This document shows, piece after piece, positions 16,920 to 24,739 of a DNA stretch of 64,000 nt. A program made the position numbers and the translations under genes. Origin of the DNA: an uncultured Duodenibacillus sp. (GTDB lineage Bacteria; Pseudomonadota; Gammaproteobacteria; Burkholderiales; Burkholderiaceae_F); NCBI GenBank assembly GCA_944390145.1, contig CALXOY010000014.1, positions 1 to 64,000 on the forward strand, given 5' to 3'. Each line of letters begins with the position of its first letter. Positions within the stretch are counted from its first letter, which is position 1. A model generated the notes under the pieces. The model worked only from the letters and a program-made list of their open reading frames with translations, was not told where the DNA came from and did no database searches.

Positions 16920-19010
16920 ATGACTGAAAAAGAAAACGACGACATCGAAGCGGGCGCCGCCCGTCCGACCAACTTCATCCGCCAGATCATCGAGAGCGAT
17001 CTCAAAGAGGGCAACAACCTGCCGCGCTACTGGTGCGGTCATCCCGCCCCGTATTCCGAGCAGCTCGAGCAAGGCGCCCCCGACTGGGCGAAGATCCGCA
17101 CGCGTTTTCCTCCGGAGCCCAACGGCTACCTGCACATCGGTCATGCCAAGAGCATCTGCCTGAATTTCGGGCTGGCCGCCGACTACAACGGCGTCTGCCA
17201 CATGCGCTTTGACGACACCAACCCTGTCAAGGAAGACCAGGAGTATGTCGACGCCATCAAGGAGAGCGTGCGCTGGATGGGCTTTGACTGGAAGCAGCAC
17301 GGCGAGGACAACCTCTACTACGCCTCCAACTACTTCGACTGGATGTATCAGTTCGCCGAGCATCTGATCAAGACCGGCTACGCCTACGTCGACGAGCAGA
17401 GCGCCGACGAGATGCGCGCCAACCGCGGCACGCTTTTCGAGCCGGGCAAGGACTCGCCCTACCGCGGCCGCAGTCCCGAGGAAAACCTGCGCATCTTCCG
17501 CGAGATGCGCGACGGCAAGCACCCCGAGGGCTCGATGGTGCTGCGCGCCAAGATCGACATGGCCTCGCCCAACATCAATCTGCGCGACCCGGCGATCTAC
17601 CGCATCCGCTTTGCCGAGCACCAGTCCACGGGCAGCAAGTGGTGCATCTATCCGATGTACACGTTTGCGCACCCGATTGAGGATTCGCTGGAAAACATCA
17701 CGCACTCGATCTGCACGCTTGAGTTTGACGATCAGCGCGCCTTCTACGACTGGGCGCTTGAGCGCATCGTGCCGGTGCTGCGCACGCCGCAGTACGAGGA
17801 GGCAAAGAAAATCCTCGCCGACATGGCCGCAGGCAGGGACGACCGGGCGCTTGCCTTTGCGCGCGCGGCCTATCACGCAGCCGACAAGCTCGGACAGAGC
17901 GAACCTGAAGCCGCCATGCGCGAAATCTTCGGCCGGTGGGCCGCATCCGACGGCCCCGAGATGCTCGAAAGTCCCGAGGCGAGAAGCTTCTTTGCGCTGC
18001 TCACCACCCAGACCGATCACTTCACGCCGCTTTTGCAGAGCGCACTTTCGGTTGTGCGCAAGAACTTTTTCCTGCTTTCGCACCAGTACGAGTTCAACCG
18101 CTTGAGCCTCACCTACGTCGTGCTCTCCAAGCGCAAGCTCATCGCCCTGGTGCAGCAGGGGCTCGTCGACGGCTGGGATGATCCCCGCATGCCCACGCTG
18201 GTCGGCCTGCGCCGGCGCGGCTACACGGCGGCGGCCCTGCACAAGTTTGTGGAAAACTGCGGCGTGAGCCGCATCGCCGGCGGCTGGATCGACTACAGCG
18301 TGCTCGAGCAGGCGTTGCGCGAGGATCTCGAAGGCACGGCCGAGCGCCGTGCGGGCGTCGTGCATCCCTTGAAGCTCGTGATCGACAACTATCCCGAGGG
18401 CGCAAGCGAAGAGCTCGTGGCCCCGAACCACCCGCAGCGCTCGGAAATGGGCACGCGCACGGTGACGATGAGCCGCGAGCTTTGGATTGAAGAGGACGAC
18501 TTCGCCGAGGTGCCCCCGAAGGGCTACCGCCGTCTGACGATTCCCGCCGACGGCTCGCCCGCCAAGCCCGTGCGTCTGAGAAACAGCTACGTGATCGTGC
18601 CGACCTCCTTTGAAAAGAACGCCGAGGGCAAGGTGGTGTGCGTGCACGCGCAGTATCTGCCGGAAACAAAGAGCGGCACCGCAGGGGCGGATTCCGTGAA
18701 GACCAAGGCCGCCATCCACTGGCTTGACGCCGCAACGGCGGTGCCTGCGGAATTCCGCATGTATGACAGGCTCTTTACCGTGCCGCAGCCCGACGCCGAG
18801 GAGGACTTCCTCACGGTGCTCAACCGCGACAGCAAGTTCGTGAGCCAGGGCTTTGTTGAGCCCAATGTGGCGCAGGCGCCGGCGGAGACCCGCTACCAGT
18901 TTGAGCGCATCGGGTACTTTGTGACCGACATCAAGGATCACAGCCCCGAGCATCCGGTGCTCAACCTCGCCGTGGGCTTGAGAGACAGCTGGGGTAAGAA
19001 GGCGAAATAA
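16920..19010 (+). CDS. glnS: Glutaminyl-tRNA synthetase with a large internal insertion
   Basis: A 696-residue class I synthetase charging tRNA-Gln, clearly longer than the roughly 550-580 of typical bacterial GlnRS. HIGH is at residues 72-75 and the MSK-type motif VLSKRKL at 401-407, and the C-terminal anticodon-binding beta-barrels are complete. The extra length is a segment of about 100 residues (about 288-388) between YDWALERIVP and HQYEFNRL. E. coli GlnRS joins the equivalent positions by only a few residues. The insert is mostly helical in composition (Ala, Glu, Arg) and is bounded by QYE-containing motifs (PQYEE and HQYEF), as if the junction motif was duplicated. The ATG at 16920 was taken in preference to an in-frame TTG upstream. 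Enzyme identity is sure; the role of the insert is unknown. Confidence 0.95.
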   Translation: MTEKENDDIEAGAARPTNFIRQIIESDLKEGNNLPRYWCGHPAPYSEQLEQGAPDWAKIRTRFPPEPNGYLHIGHAKSICLNFGLAADYNGVCHMRFDDTNPVKEDQEYVDAIKESVRWMGFDWKQHGEDNLYYASNYFDWMYQFAEHLIKTGYAYVDEQSADEMRANRGTLFEPGKDSPYRGRSPEENLRIFREMRDGKHPEGSMVLRAKIDMASPNINLRDPAIYRIRFAEHQSTGSKWCIYPMYTFAHPIEDSLENITHSICTLEFDDQRAFYDWALERIVPVLRTPQYEEAKKILADMAAGRDDRALAFARAAYHAADKLGQSEPEAAMREIFGRWAASDGPEMLESPEARSFFALLTTQTDHFTPLLQSALSVVRKNFFLLSHQYEFNRLSLTYVVLSKRKLIALVQQGLVDGWDDPRMPTLVGLRRRGYTAAALHKFVENCGVSRIAGGWIDYSVLEQALREDLEGTAERRAGVVHPLKLVIDNYPEGASEELVAPNHPQRSEMGTRTVTMSRELWIEEDDFAEVPPKGYRRLTIPADGSPAKPVRLRNSYVIVPTSFEKNAEGKVVCVHAQYLPETKSGTAGADSVKTKAAIHWLDAATAVPAEFRMYDRLFTVPQPDAEEDFLTVLNRDSKFVSQGFVEPNVAQAPAETRYQFERIGYFVTDIKDHSPEHPVLNLAVGLRDSWGKKAK

Positions 19011-19075
19011 AAAGCCCGCCCGATCTGATTCCCGCACAAAGCCGGCCGACTGCATGCTCAGAAGGGCGGCTTTTT
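19008..19075 (+). terminator. Terminator of glnS
   Basis: AAAAAGCCCGCCC just at and after the glnS stop pairs with GGGCGGCTTTTT (19064-19075) with one bulged base and a loop of about 40 bases; the T run is in the right arm. The long loop lowers confidence. Confidence 0.5.
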
Positions 19076-19108
19076 GAATGCCTGTTTGCAAGGGAAGGAT
19101 GGTTTGCT

Positions 19109-19146
19109 GTAAAAGTTTTACGGATTGTTCTGTAAAATTTTTACAG
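19109..19146. promoter_or_regulatory. Two tandem palindromic operators upstream of the AAA ATPase
   Basis: GTAAAAGTTTTAC (19109-19121) and CTGTAAAATTTTTACAG (19130-19146) are both perfect palindromes around a central base and share the half-site GTAAAA. Their centres are 23 bases apart, about two helical turns, and the second ends 35 bases before the ATPase ATG. This is the layout of a cooperative dimeric repressor over a promoter. The regulator is not identifiable and is not encoded next to it. Confidence 0.65.
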
Positions 19147-19181
19147 CTGATTTGTTTTCACCTCGCGAGAGACGCCTTTCC

Positions 19182-20315
19182 ATGCTGCTTCATTTCTCCG
19201 TCAAAAATTTCAAGCAATTCAAGAGCCTCGCGCTGGATTTTCAACGCGTCCGCGACTACGCCATCAACAAGGAGTGCCTTACAAAGGACGGCAAAGCGCT
19301 TAAGACGGTTTTGGTTTACGGCCCGAACGCCTCCGGCAAAAGCAATCTCGGTCTTGCGCTCTTTGACATCGCCTGGCACCTCTTTGACATGCCGGCTTTG
19401 CCGCGCGCCTGCCGTTACTACCTGAACGCCGACAATCCTGAGAGGCCGGCGGAGTTTTCCTACACCTTCAAGCTGGGAGGCGACATCGTCCGGTACGAAT
19501 ATGCCAAGACCGCCTGCACGAAGCTTGCCGCAGAAGCGCTCTATGTCAACGATGCACTTGTGTTTGCCTGGGACGCTGCAAGGGGGCTTTCGGAATTCCC
19601 GAATCCCGGCAAATGGAGGCTTGCGGCGGCCAATGCCGGCGGCGTCCAGGCTTCTTTCCTGCGGCATGCCGTCGAGGGCGGTGTGAAGAAGAACTCCCCG
19701 ATGGCAAGGCTGGTGAAATTTGCCGGCCGCATGCTCTGGGTGCGGCCCTGCGACGGCGGCGCTCCTTGTGCCGGTTTTTCTTTGCAGGCCGACAGCGTCG
19801 AGCAGTTTGTCGTCGACCACGGTCTGGTCAACGAACTGGAAGGTTTTCTCCGGCGGTACGGTGTTGCTGACGCGCTTGAAGTCAGGAAGGTGCAGGACGG
19901 TTCGCTGCGCATTTGCAGCAGGCACGCCGGTGAGCTGCCCTTTTTCGACACCGCCTCGAGCGGCGTCTGCGCAATGGCCGCTTTGTTTTGCTGCAGGCAG
20001 GCGTTTGCCGATGCGAGCTTTATTTTTGTCGACGACTTCGACGCTTTCCTCCACCGAAAGGCGGCGCAGGACATCTTCCTGCTTTTGAGAGGGCTCAAGA
20101 CGCAGGCTGTGCTGACGACGCACAACACGAGCCTGCTGGATCATCGTTTAACCAGGGCTGATTGCTGCTTTGAGATGAGCGGCGGCCTCATGTCGTTTGC
20201 TGACAGAACGCAGCGGGAGATCCGGACCGGAAACAATCTCGAAAAGCTGTATCGCGCAGGCGAATTCGACGACGAGAAGCATTGTTTTCCGGCAGCTGCA
20301 TCGCCGCTTCTGTAA
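19182..20315 (+). CDS. AAA ATPase of the COG1106 (AAA15/OLD-like) type, orphan
   Basis: A 377-residue ABC/SMC-like ATPase. The N-terminus MLLHFSVKNFKQFKSLALDF is typical of the family. Walker A GPNASGKS is at residues 47-54, a short signature-like region (DTASSGVCAM) lies near 265, Walker B FIFVDDFD has acidic pair 284-285, and the H-loop TTHN has His 314. Relatives are found in defence loci, often with an RloB-like partner gene. No such partner is present; the next gene is a respiratory flavoprotein. The ATG was chosen because it begins the conserved strand; upstream codons overlap the palindromic operators. Composition is less G+C-rich than the neighbours, which hints at acquisition. Function is unassigned; a defence role is only inference. 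Confidence 0.82.
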   Translation: MLLHFSVKNFKQFKSLALDFQRVRDYAINKECLTKDGKALKTVLVYGPNASGKSNLGLALFDIAWHLFDMPALPRACRYYLNADNPERPAEFSYTFKLGGDIVRYEYAKTACTKLAAEALYVNDALVFAWDAARGLSEFPNPGKWRLAAANAGGVQASFLRHAVEGGVKKNSPMARLVKFAGRMLWVRPCDGGAPCAGFSLQADSVEQFVVDHGLVNELEGFLRRYGVADALEVRKVQDGSLRICSRHAGELPFFDTASSGVCAMAALFCCRQAFADASFIFVDDFDAFLHRKAAQDIFLLLRGLKTQAVLTTHNTSLLDHRLTRADCCFEMSGGLMSFADRTQREIRTGNNLEKLYRAGEFDDEKHCFPAAASPLL

Positions 20316-20366
20316 ATGCTTCTCATCAGTTTTGAAGTGCGTCAAAAGAGACGGATTTTGTGTCCG

Positions 20367-20380
20367 TCAATTGCAATTGA
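20367..20380. promoter_or_regulatory. Palindromic site upstream of the flavoprotein promoter
   Basis: TCAATTGCAATTGA is a perfect 14-base palindrome. Its centre lies about 48 bases upstream of the start site predicted from the TATAAT at 20410. It could bind a dimeric regulator. It does not match the FNR consensus TTGAT-N4-ATCAA. Confidence 0.4.
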
Positions 20381-20384
20381 AAGC

Positions 20385-20415
20385 TTGTTTTTCGCCTCAA
20401 GCGCCGCCATATAAT
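20385..20415 (+). promoter_or_regulatory. Promoter of the flavoprotein reductase operon
   Basis: A perfect -10 TATAAT (20410-20415) with TTGTTT (20385-20390) as a weak -35 at 19 bases. It predicts a leader of about 130 bases before the reductase ATG. The long spacer is consistent with activator dependence. Confidence 0.5.
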
Positions 20416-20553
20416 GGCCGGAGCTGATTGCGTCCTGCAAGGCGGCCAGGGGTTCGTTGTGCGCCTTCTGCCGGCCGGCGGGCCGCAGCTGCAGTTTTCA
20501 TCCACAGACCGGCGTGATCAAGCGCCGGCATCGCAATATTGGGGAGACAATAG

Positions 20554-21960
20554 ATGAAGAAGATTATTGTGGCCGCCGCTGTTGCAGCTGCCTTCGGCAT
20601 GGCAAATGCCGCTGAGCAGGCCGACATCGTTGTGATCGGCGCCGGCGGCGCCGGCATGGCTGCCGCCGTGCAGGCTCACGACGACGGCATCAAGAAGGTT
20701 GTGATTCTTGAAAAGATGCCCATGCCCGGCGGCAACACCATCCGCGCCACCGGCGGCATCAACGCTGCTGAAACGCCCCAGCAGGCCAAGCTCGGCATCA
20801 AGGACAGCATCGAACAGATGTACAAGGACACGATGAAGGGCGGCCACAACCGCAACAATCCCGAACTCGTGAAGGTCCTTTGCGTGAACTCCAACAGCGC
20901 CGTGCAGTGGCTGATCAAGCTCGGCGGCGACTTCAATGACGTCGGCTTCATGGGCGGCGCCACCAACAAGCGCTGCCACCGTCCCACGGGCGGCGCCCCG
21001 GTCGGTCCTGAAGTCGTGAAAACCCTCTACAACGCCGTTCAGGCCCGCAAGATCGATCTGCGCACCGACAGCCAGGTTGTTGACCTCGTCGTGAAGAACG
21101 GCGCTGTGGCCGGCGTCAAGGTGAAGGACGAAGACGGCAAGGTCTATGAAATCGACTCCAAGGCGGTTGTGAACGCCGCCGGCGGCTTTGCCGGCAACAA
21201 CGCCATGGTCGCCAAGATCATTCCGCGTCTGAAGGGCTTTGCCACGACCAACCATCCGGGCGCCACGGGCGACGGCCTGCTGCTGTCTGAAAAGGTGCAT
21301 GCCGCCTTCGTCGACATGGACCAGATTCAGACCCACCCGACCGTGGTTGAAACGAACGGCGTGATGGTGACCGAAGCCGTGCGCGGCAACGGCGCTGTGC
21401 TGATCAACAAGGAAGGCAAGCGCTTCTGCGACGAGCTCGGCACGCGTGACGCCGTTTCGGCCGACATCCTCAAGCAGACCACTGGTCATGCCTACATGTT
21501 CTTTGACGACGACGTGCGCAAGTCCCTGAAGGCGATCGAAGGCTACATCAAGCAGCCCGGCATGGTCATCCAGGGCAAGACGCTTGACGAAGTGGCCAAG
21601 AACATGGGCGTTCCCGCCGATGCTCTGAAGGCCACGATGGCTCAGTACGCCAAGGACCAGGCTGCCGGCAAGGACAGCTGCTGCGGCCGCACCAAGATGG
21701 AACGTCCGCTCAACAAGGGTCCGTACTATGCTATTCTCGTCACCCCGGCTGTTCACCACACCATGGGCGGCGTGAAGATCAATACCAAGGCTGAAGTGAT
21801 CAACACCGACGGCAAGGCGATCCCGGGCTACTTCGCAGCTGGTGAAGTCACCGGCGGCGTGCACGGCGGCAACCGTCTCGGCGGCAACGCCCAGTGCGAC
21901 ATCATTGTGTTCGGCCGTATCGCCGGCAACAGCGCCGCTGCGTATGCCAAGGCACACTGA
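20554..21960 (+). CDS. Secreted FAD-dependent reductase, flavocytochrome c (FccA-like) flavoprotein domain
   Basis: A 468-residue periplasmic flavoprotein. A Sec signal peptide (MKKIIVAAAVAAAFGMANA) precedes an FAD-binding domain starting IVVIGAGGAGMAAAVQA. Residues matching the Shewanella FccA fumarate reductase active site are kept: H261 (THPT), M271, T273 and E274 (GVMVTEA), R298 (TRD), H402 (VHHTMGG) and R441 (GGNRLGGN). R298 corresponds to the proton-donating Arg402, so fumarate or a similar enoate is a likely acceptor. It has no haem domain and no fused FMN domain; the FMN-binding protein is encoded 40 bases downstream. GGGGAG precedes the ATG. Activity on fumarate rather than methacrylate, urocanate or another enoate is inference. 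Confidence 0.9.
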   Translation: MKKIIVAAAVAAAFGMANAAEQADIVVIGAGGAGMAAAVQAHDDGIKKVVILEKMPMPGGNTIRATGGINAAETPQQAKLGIKDSIEQMYKDTMKGGHNRNNPELVKVLCVNSNSAVQWLIKLGGDFNDVGFMGGATNKRCHRPTGGAPVGPEVVKTLYNAVQARKIDLRTDSQVVDLVVKNGAVAGVKVKDEDGKVYEIDSKAVVNAAGGFAGNNAMVAKIIPRLKGFATTNHPGATGDGLLLSEKVHAAFVDMDQIQTHPTVVETNGVMVTEAVRGNGAVLINKEGKRFCDELGTRDAVSADILKQTTGHAYMFFDDDVRKSLKAIEGYIKQPGMVIQGKTLDEVAKNMGVPADALKATMAQYAKDQAAGKDSCCGRTKMERPLNKGPYYAILVTPAVHHTMGGVKINTKAEVINTDGKAIPGYFAAGEVTGGVHGGNRLGGNAQCDIIVFGRIAGNSAAAYAKAH

Positions 21961-22000
21961 TCGAGATAAATAGATCCATTCAGAGAGGAGTTAAAAACCA

Positions 22001-22330
22001 ATGATCAAGCAATTGATTGTTGCTGCATCCGCTGCGCTGCTGTGCGCAGGCGCCCAGGCCGCCTACAAGGACGGCACGTACACCGGTGAAGGCACCGGCA
22101 ACGCCAGCAAGATTCAGGTCGAAGTGGTTGTTTCCGGCGGCAAGATCACCTCGGTGAAGGTGCTCAAGCACGGCGAAACGGAAATGCTGCTCAATGCTGC
22201 TCAGAAGAAGTTGTCCAAGGCAATTATCAAGAAGAACGGCACCGAGGGCGTGACCGCTGTGACGGGTGCTTCCAATTCCTCCAAGGGAATCATCGAAGCC
22301 GTGAACAAGGCGCTTGAAGCCGCCAAGTAA
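22001..22330 (+). CDS. Secreted FMN-binding domain protein
   Basis: A 109-residue protein consisting of a signal peptide (MIKQLIVAASAALLCAGAQA) and one FMN-binding domain (PF04205) with YKDGTYTGEGTGNASKIQVEVV. The C-terminal VTGASNSS segment corresponds to the S/T-G-A-S/T motif whose last residue receives FMN from ApbE. It therefore probably carries covalently bound FMN and passes electrons to the flavoprotein encoded 40 bases upstream. In related reductases these domains are fused in one chain. GAGAGGAG precedes the ATG. A terminator follows, then apbE. Confidence 0.9.
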   Translation: MIKQLIVAASAALLCAGAQAAYKDGTYTGEGTGNASKIQVEVVVSGGKITSVKVLKHGETEMLLNAAQKKLSKAIIKKNGTEGVTAVTGASNSSKGIIEAVNKALEAAK

Positions 22331-22356
22331 CCGGTTTAGAAAAGCCCGTCTGAAGG

Positions 22357-22387
22357 CCCGGCAGGAGTGTTCCCGCCGGGTCTTTTT
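22357..22387 (+). terminator. Terminator after the FMN-binding protein gene
   Basis: CCCGGC/GCCGGG stem (22357-22362, 22375-22380) with additional G-C pairs inside, followed by TCTTTTT. It separates the two-gene reductase unit from apbE. Confidence 0.8.
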
Positions 22388-22507
22388 GCGTCTGCGGTTT
22401 TGGGCGCCCGGCTTGCGCCAAAAACCGCCGCAGGCAAGTCAAAAACCAGGCCAAAACGTTTATAGTGTCGCTGATTTTTTCGACGGGACTTTTTTCTTAC
22501 TGCAGCG

Positions 22508-23578
22508 ATGTCTGTTTTTTTGCCCTTGCTTCAAAAATGTCGGGCGGCGGCCTTGCTGGCCGCTTTTTCATGTGTGCTTGCCGCGCCGCTTCAGGCCGCC
22601 GAAGAAGCTGAGCTCTATGAGGCGAGCTACCGGGGGCTAGCCATGGGAACGCTCATTTCGGCGCGCCTGATCGCCCCGCAGCCCGCCGTCGACAAGCTCG
22701 AGCCCCTTTTGGAGAAAAAGCTCGAGGAGTACGAAACGCTTTTTACCGTGCACCGCAAGGGCGAACTCAACGCCGTGAACGAAAAGGCGGGCAGCTGGGT
22801 GGCTGTGGACTGCCGCATCGCCGATTTGACGGAAAAGGCCAAGGCGGTGGCCCGCGACTCCGACCGCGCGTTTGAGCCCACAATCGGCACGCTCGTCAAC
22901 CTCTGGAAAATCGGCTTCGGGGGCGACAAGGTGCCCGCAAGGGCCGACATTGACAAGGCCCTTCAAAAGGTCGACTACACCCGCATTCAAACGCGGCACG
23001 AAAACGGCCGCTGCAGCATGAAGATTGACGCGGGGCAGAGCATTGACCTGGGCGCGATTGCCAAGGGCTGGATCGGCACGGCTTTGATTGCCGACCTCAA
23101 GGCGGCGGGCGCGACCAACGTCGTGCTTGACTTGGGCGGCAATGTGGCGCTTTTGGGGCAGAGCCCCGCAGGACGCGACTGGAATGTCGGCATTCAGCGG
23201 CCCGACAAGGAGCGCGGCGAGATTTTTGCGGTCGTGCAGGCCGCCGACGAATCGGTGATCACCTCGGGCGCCTATGAGCGCAAAATGCAAAAGGACGGCA
23301 AGACCTACGGTCATATTCTGAGCGCTGTGACCGGCATGCCCGTTGCGACGGATCTCGCGAGCGTCACGATCATCGACCGCGACGGCGCACGCGCCGACGG
23401 CTGGTGCACGGCGCTTTTTGCGATGGGAAGCGAAAAAGCCGTGCAGAAGATGCGCGAGCACCCGGATCTCGGCGCCTTCATCCTCGACAAGAGCTTGAAG
23501 AAGGCCTGGGTGAGCAAGCGCATCGCTTCGCGCATCACGCTGCAGGATCCGGAGATCGAACTCACCGTCGTCCCGTAA
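22508..23578 (+). CDS. apbE: FAD:protein FMN transferase ApbE
   Basis: A 356-residue exported enzyme attaching FMN from FAD to Ser/Thr of periplasmic flavoproteins. It has an N-terminal hydrophobic segment (RAAALLAAFSCVLAAPLQAA) and the ApbE pattern: YRGLAMGTLISARL, AFEPTIGTLVNLWKIG, IDLGAIAKGWIGTAL, VLDLGGNVALLG and the SGAYER and HILSAVTGMP blocks. It lies after a terminator, so it probably has its own promoter; a TATAGT at 22461 could be its -10. Its position next to a secreted FMN-binding protein points to that protein as a substrate. Confidence 0.94.
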   Translation: MSVFLPLLQKCRAAALLAAFSCVLAAPLQAAEEAELYEASYRGLAMGTLISARLIAPQPAVDKLEPLLEKKLEEYETLFTVHRKGELNAVNEKAGSWVAVDCRIADLTEKAKAVARDSDRAFEPTIGTLVNLWKIGFGGDKVPARADIDKALQKVDYTRIQTRHENGRCSMKIDAGQSIDLGAIAKGWIGTALIADLKAAGATNVVLDLGGNVALLGQSPAGRDWNVGIQRPDKERGEIFAVVQAADESVITSGAYERKMQKDGKTYGHILSAVTGMPVATDLASVTIIDRDGARADGWCTALFAMGSEKAVQKMREHPDLGAFILDKSLKKAWVSKRIASRITLQDPEIELTVVP

Positions 23579-23615
23579 GGATTTTGGGTCTGCGCCGCAG
23601 CGACCTTTCAAGCGG

Positions 23616-23644
23616 TTGACAGCGGCGCGGCTCCTAAGTAAATT
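23616..23644 (+). promoter_or_regulatory. Sigma-70-type promoter of the pyrimidine-type operon
   Basis: TTGACA (23616-23621), a 17-base spacer and TAAATT (23639-23644). It is near consensus and predicts a start of transcription around 23651, about 80 bases before the amidohydrolase ATG. Confidence 0.75.
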
Positions 23645-23730
23645 GGCTTAGATTTGCTGGCCGCAGGCCGCGCAGCAGCACGCGCGGCCGTCAGCGGCAG
23701 GCCTGAGCCCGTTGGCAAGGAGAATTGTTG

Positions 23731-24726
23731 ATGTCATTTGATGAAAACGCGCCGCGAACGGTGCGCGACATAATCGAGCCGGCAATCAAAAAGGCCGGCG
23801 GCTGGGTGAACACGCATGCGCACGCCGACCGCGCCTTTACGCTCTCGCCGGAAATTCTGGAAATGCGCCGCACGCACTCCCTGCAGCAGAAGTGGGATGC
23901 CCTGGACCGCTTGAAGAGCGAATCCACGGAGGAGGACTTCTACCGTCGCTTTTCGATGTTCTTTGAGCTGATGATCTCCCAGGGCTGCACGGCCTGCGCC
24001 ACGTTCGTCGACATCGACCCGCAGACGCAGGACAGGGCCATCAAGGCGGGCATCCGCGCGCGCGAGCACTACGCCGATCAGATCACGGTGAAGTTTGCCA
24101 ACCAGACCTTGAAGGGCGTGATCGATCCCGAGGCGCGTAAGTGGTTTGACATCGGCTCGGAAATGGTCGACATCATCGGCGGTCTGCCCAAGCGCGACGA
24201 GCGCGACTTCGGGCGTGCGGCCGAGGCCTTTGACATCCTGCTTGGCACGGCCAAGGCCCAGAACAAGATGGTGCACGTGCACGTCGACCAGTTCAACCTC
24301 TCAAGCGAATACGAAACCGAGATGCTCGCGCACAAGGCTATTGAGCACGACATGCGCGGACGCGTGGTGGCCATCCACGGCATCTCCATCGGCGCACACT
24401 CGCGCATGTACCGCCAGCGCCTCTACAGTCTCTTAAAGGAGGCGGGCGTCATGATGGTCTGCTGCCCGACCGCCTGGATCGACACCGCCCGCACCGAAAT
24501 GATCGGCCCGATGCACAACTCGATGACGCCTGTGGACGAGCTTGTTCCCGCTGGCGTCACGGTGGCGCTTGGCACCGACAACGTGTGCGACGCCATGGTG
24601 CCCTGGAGCGCAGGCGACATGTGGCACGAGCTGCAGTTGCTTGCCACGGGCTGCCGCTTTGACGACTTTGAGCAGCTGGTGAACATCGCCACCGTCAACG
24701 GCCGCAAGGTCCTCGGTCTGGAATAA
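23731..24726 (+). CDS. Amidohydrolase, cytosine deaminase-like
   Basis: A 331-residue metal-dependent hydrolase of the amidohydrolase superfamily. The metal ligands are visible as THAHADRAF (HxH near residues 30-32), HVHVDQFN, HGISIG and the catalytic aspartate in LGTDNVCDAM. The pattern is nearest to the cytosine deaminase (CodA) branch. AAGGAG lies 8 bases before the ATG at 23731; two TTG codons just upstream are ignored. The next gene, 13 bases downstream, is a phosphoribosyltransferase of the orotate type. A role in pyrimidine or related-base salvage is plausible but not proved; other cyclic amidines are possible substrates. Confidence 0.8.
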   Translation: MSFDENAPRTVRDIIEPAIKKAGGWVNTHAHADRAFTLSPEILEMRRTHSLQQKWDALDRLKSESTEEDFYRRFSMFFELMISQGCTACATFVDIDPQTQDRAIKAGIRAREHYADQITVKFANQTLKGVIDPEARKWFDIGSEMVDIIGGLPKRDERDFGRAAEAFDILLGTAKAQNKMVHVHVDQFNLSSEYETEMLAHKAIEHDMRGRVVAIHGISIGAHSRMYRQRLYSLLKEAGVMMVCCPTAWIDTARTEMIGPMHNSMTPVDELVPAGVTVALGTDNVCDAMVPWSAGDMWHELQLLATGCRFDDFEQLVNIATVNGRKVLGLE

Positions 24727-24739
24727 GGGGAGGGGAGAG

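Noticed and set aside
16854..19091. A 745-codon open frame opposite glnS, and similar long frames opposite groEL (40720-42474) and ribD/ribE (28051-29982)
   Set aside because: All are antisense shadows of well-supported genes, with His/Arg/Ala/Gly-rich sequences and no ribosome-binding sites.
20367..20380. FNR site upstream of the fumarate-reductase-like gene
   Set aside because: The palindrome TCAATTGCAATTGA lacks the TTGAT-N4-ATCAA arrangement, so FNR control is not claimed.
22001..22330. Tetrahaem or other cytochrome c partner for the reductase
   Set aside because: No CxxCH motif occurs in the reductase, the small protein or ApbE; the small protein is an FMN-binding domain instead.
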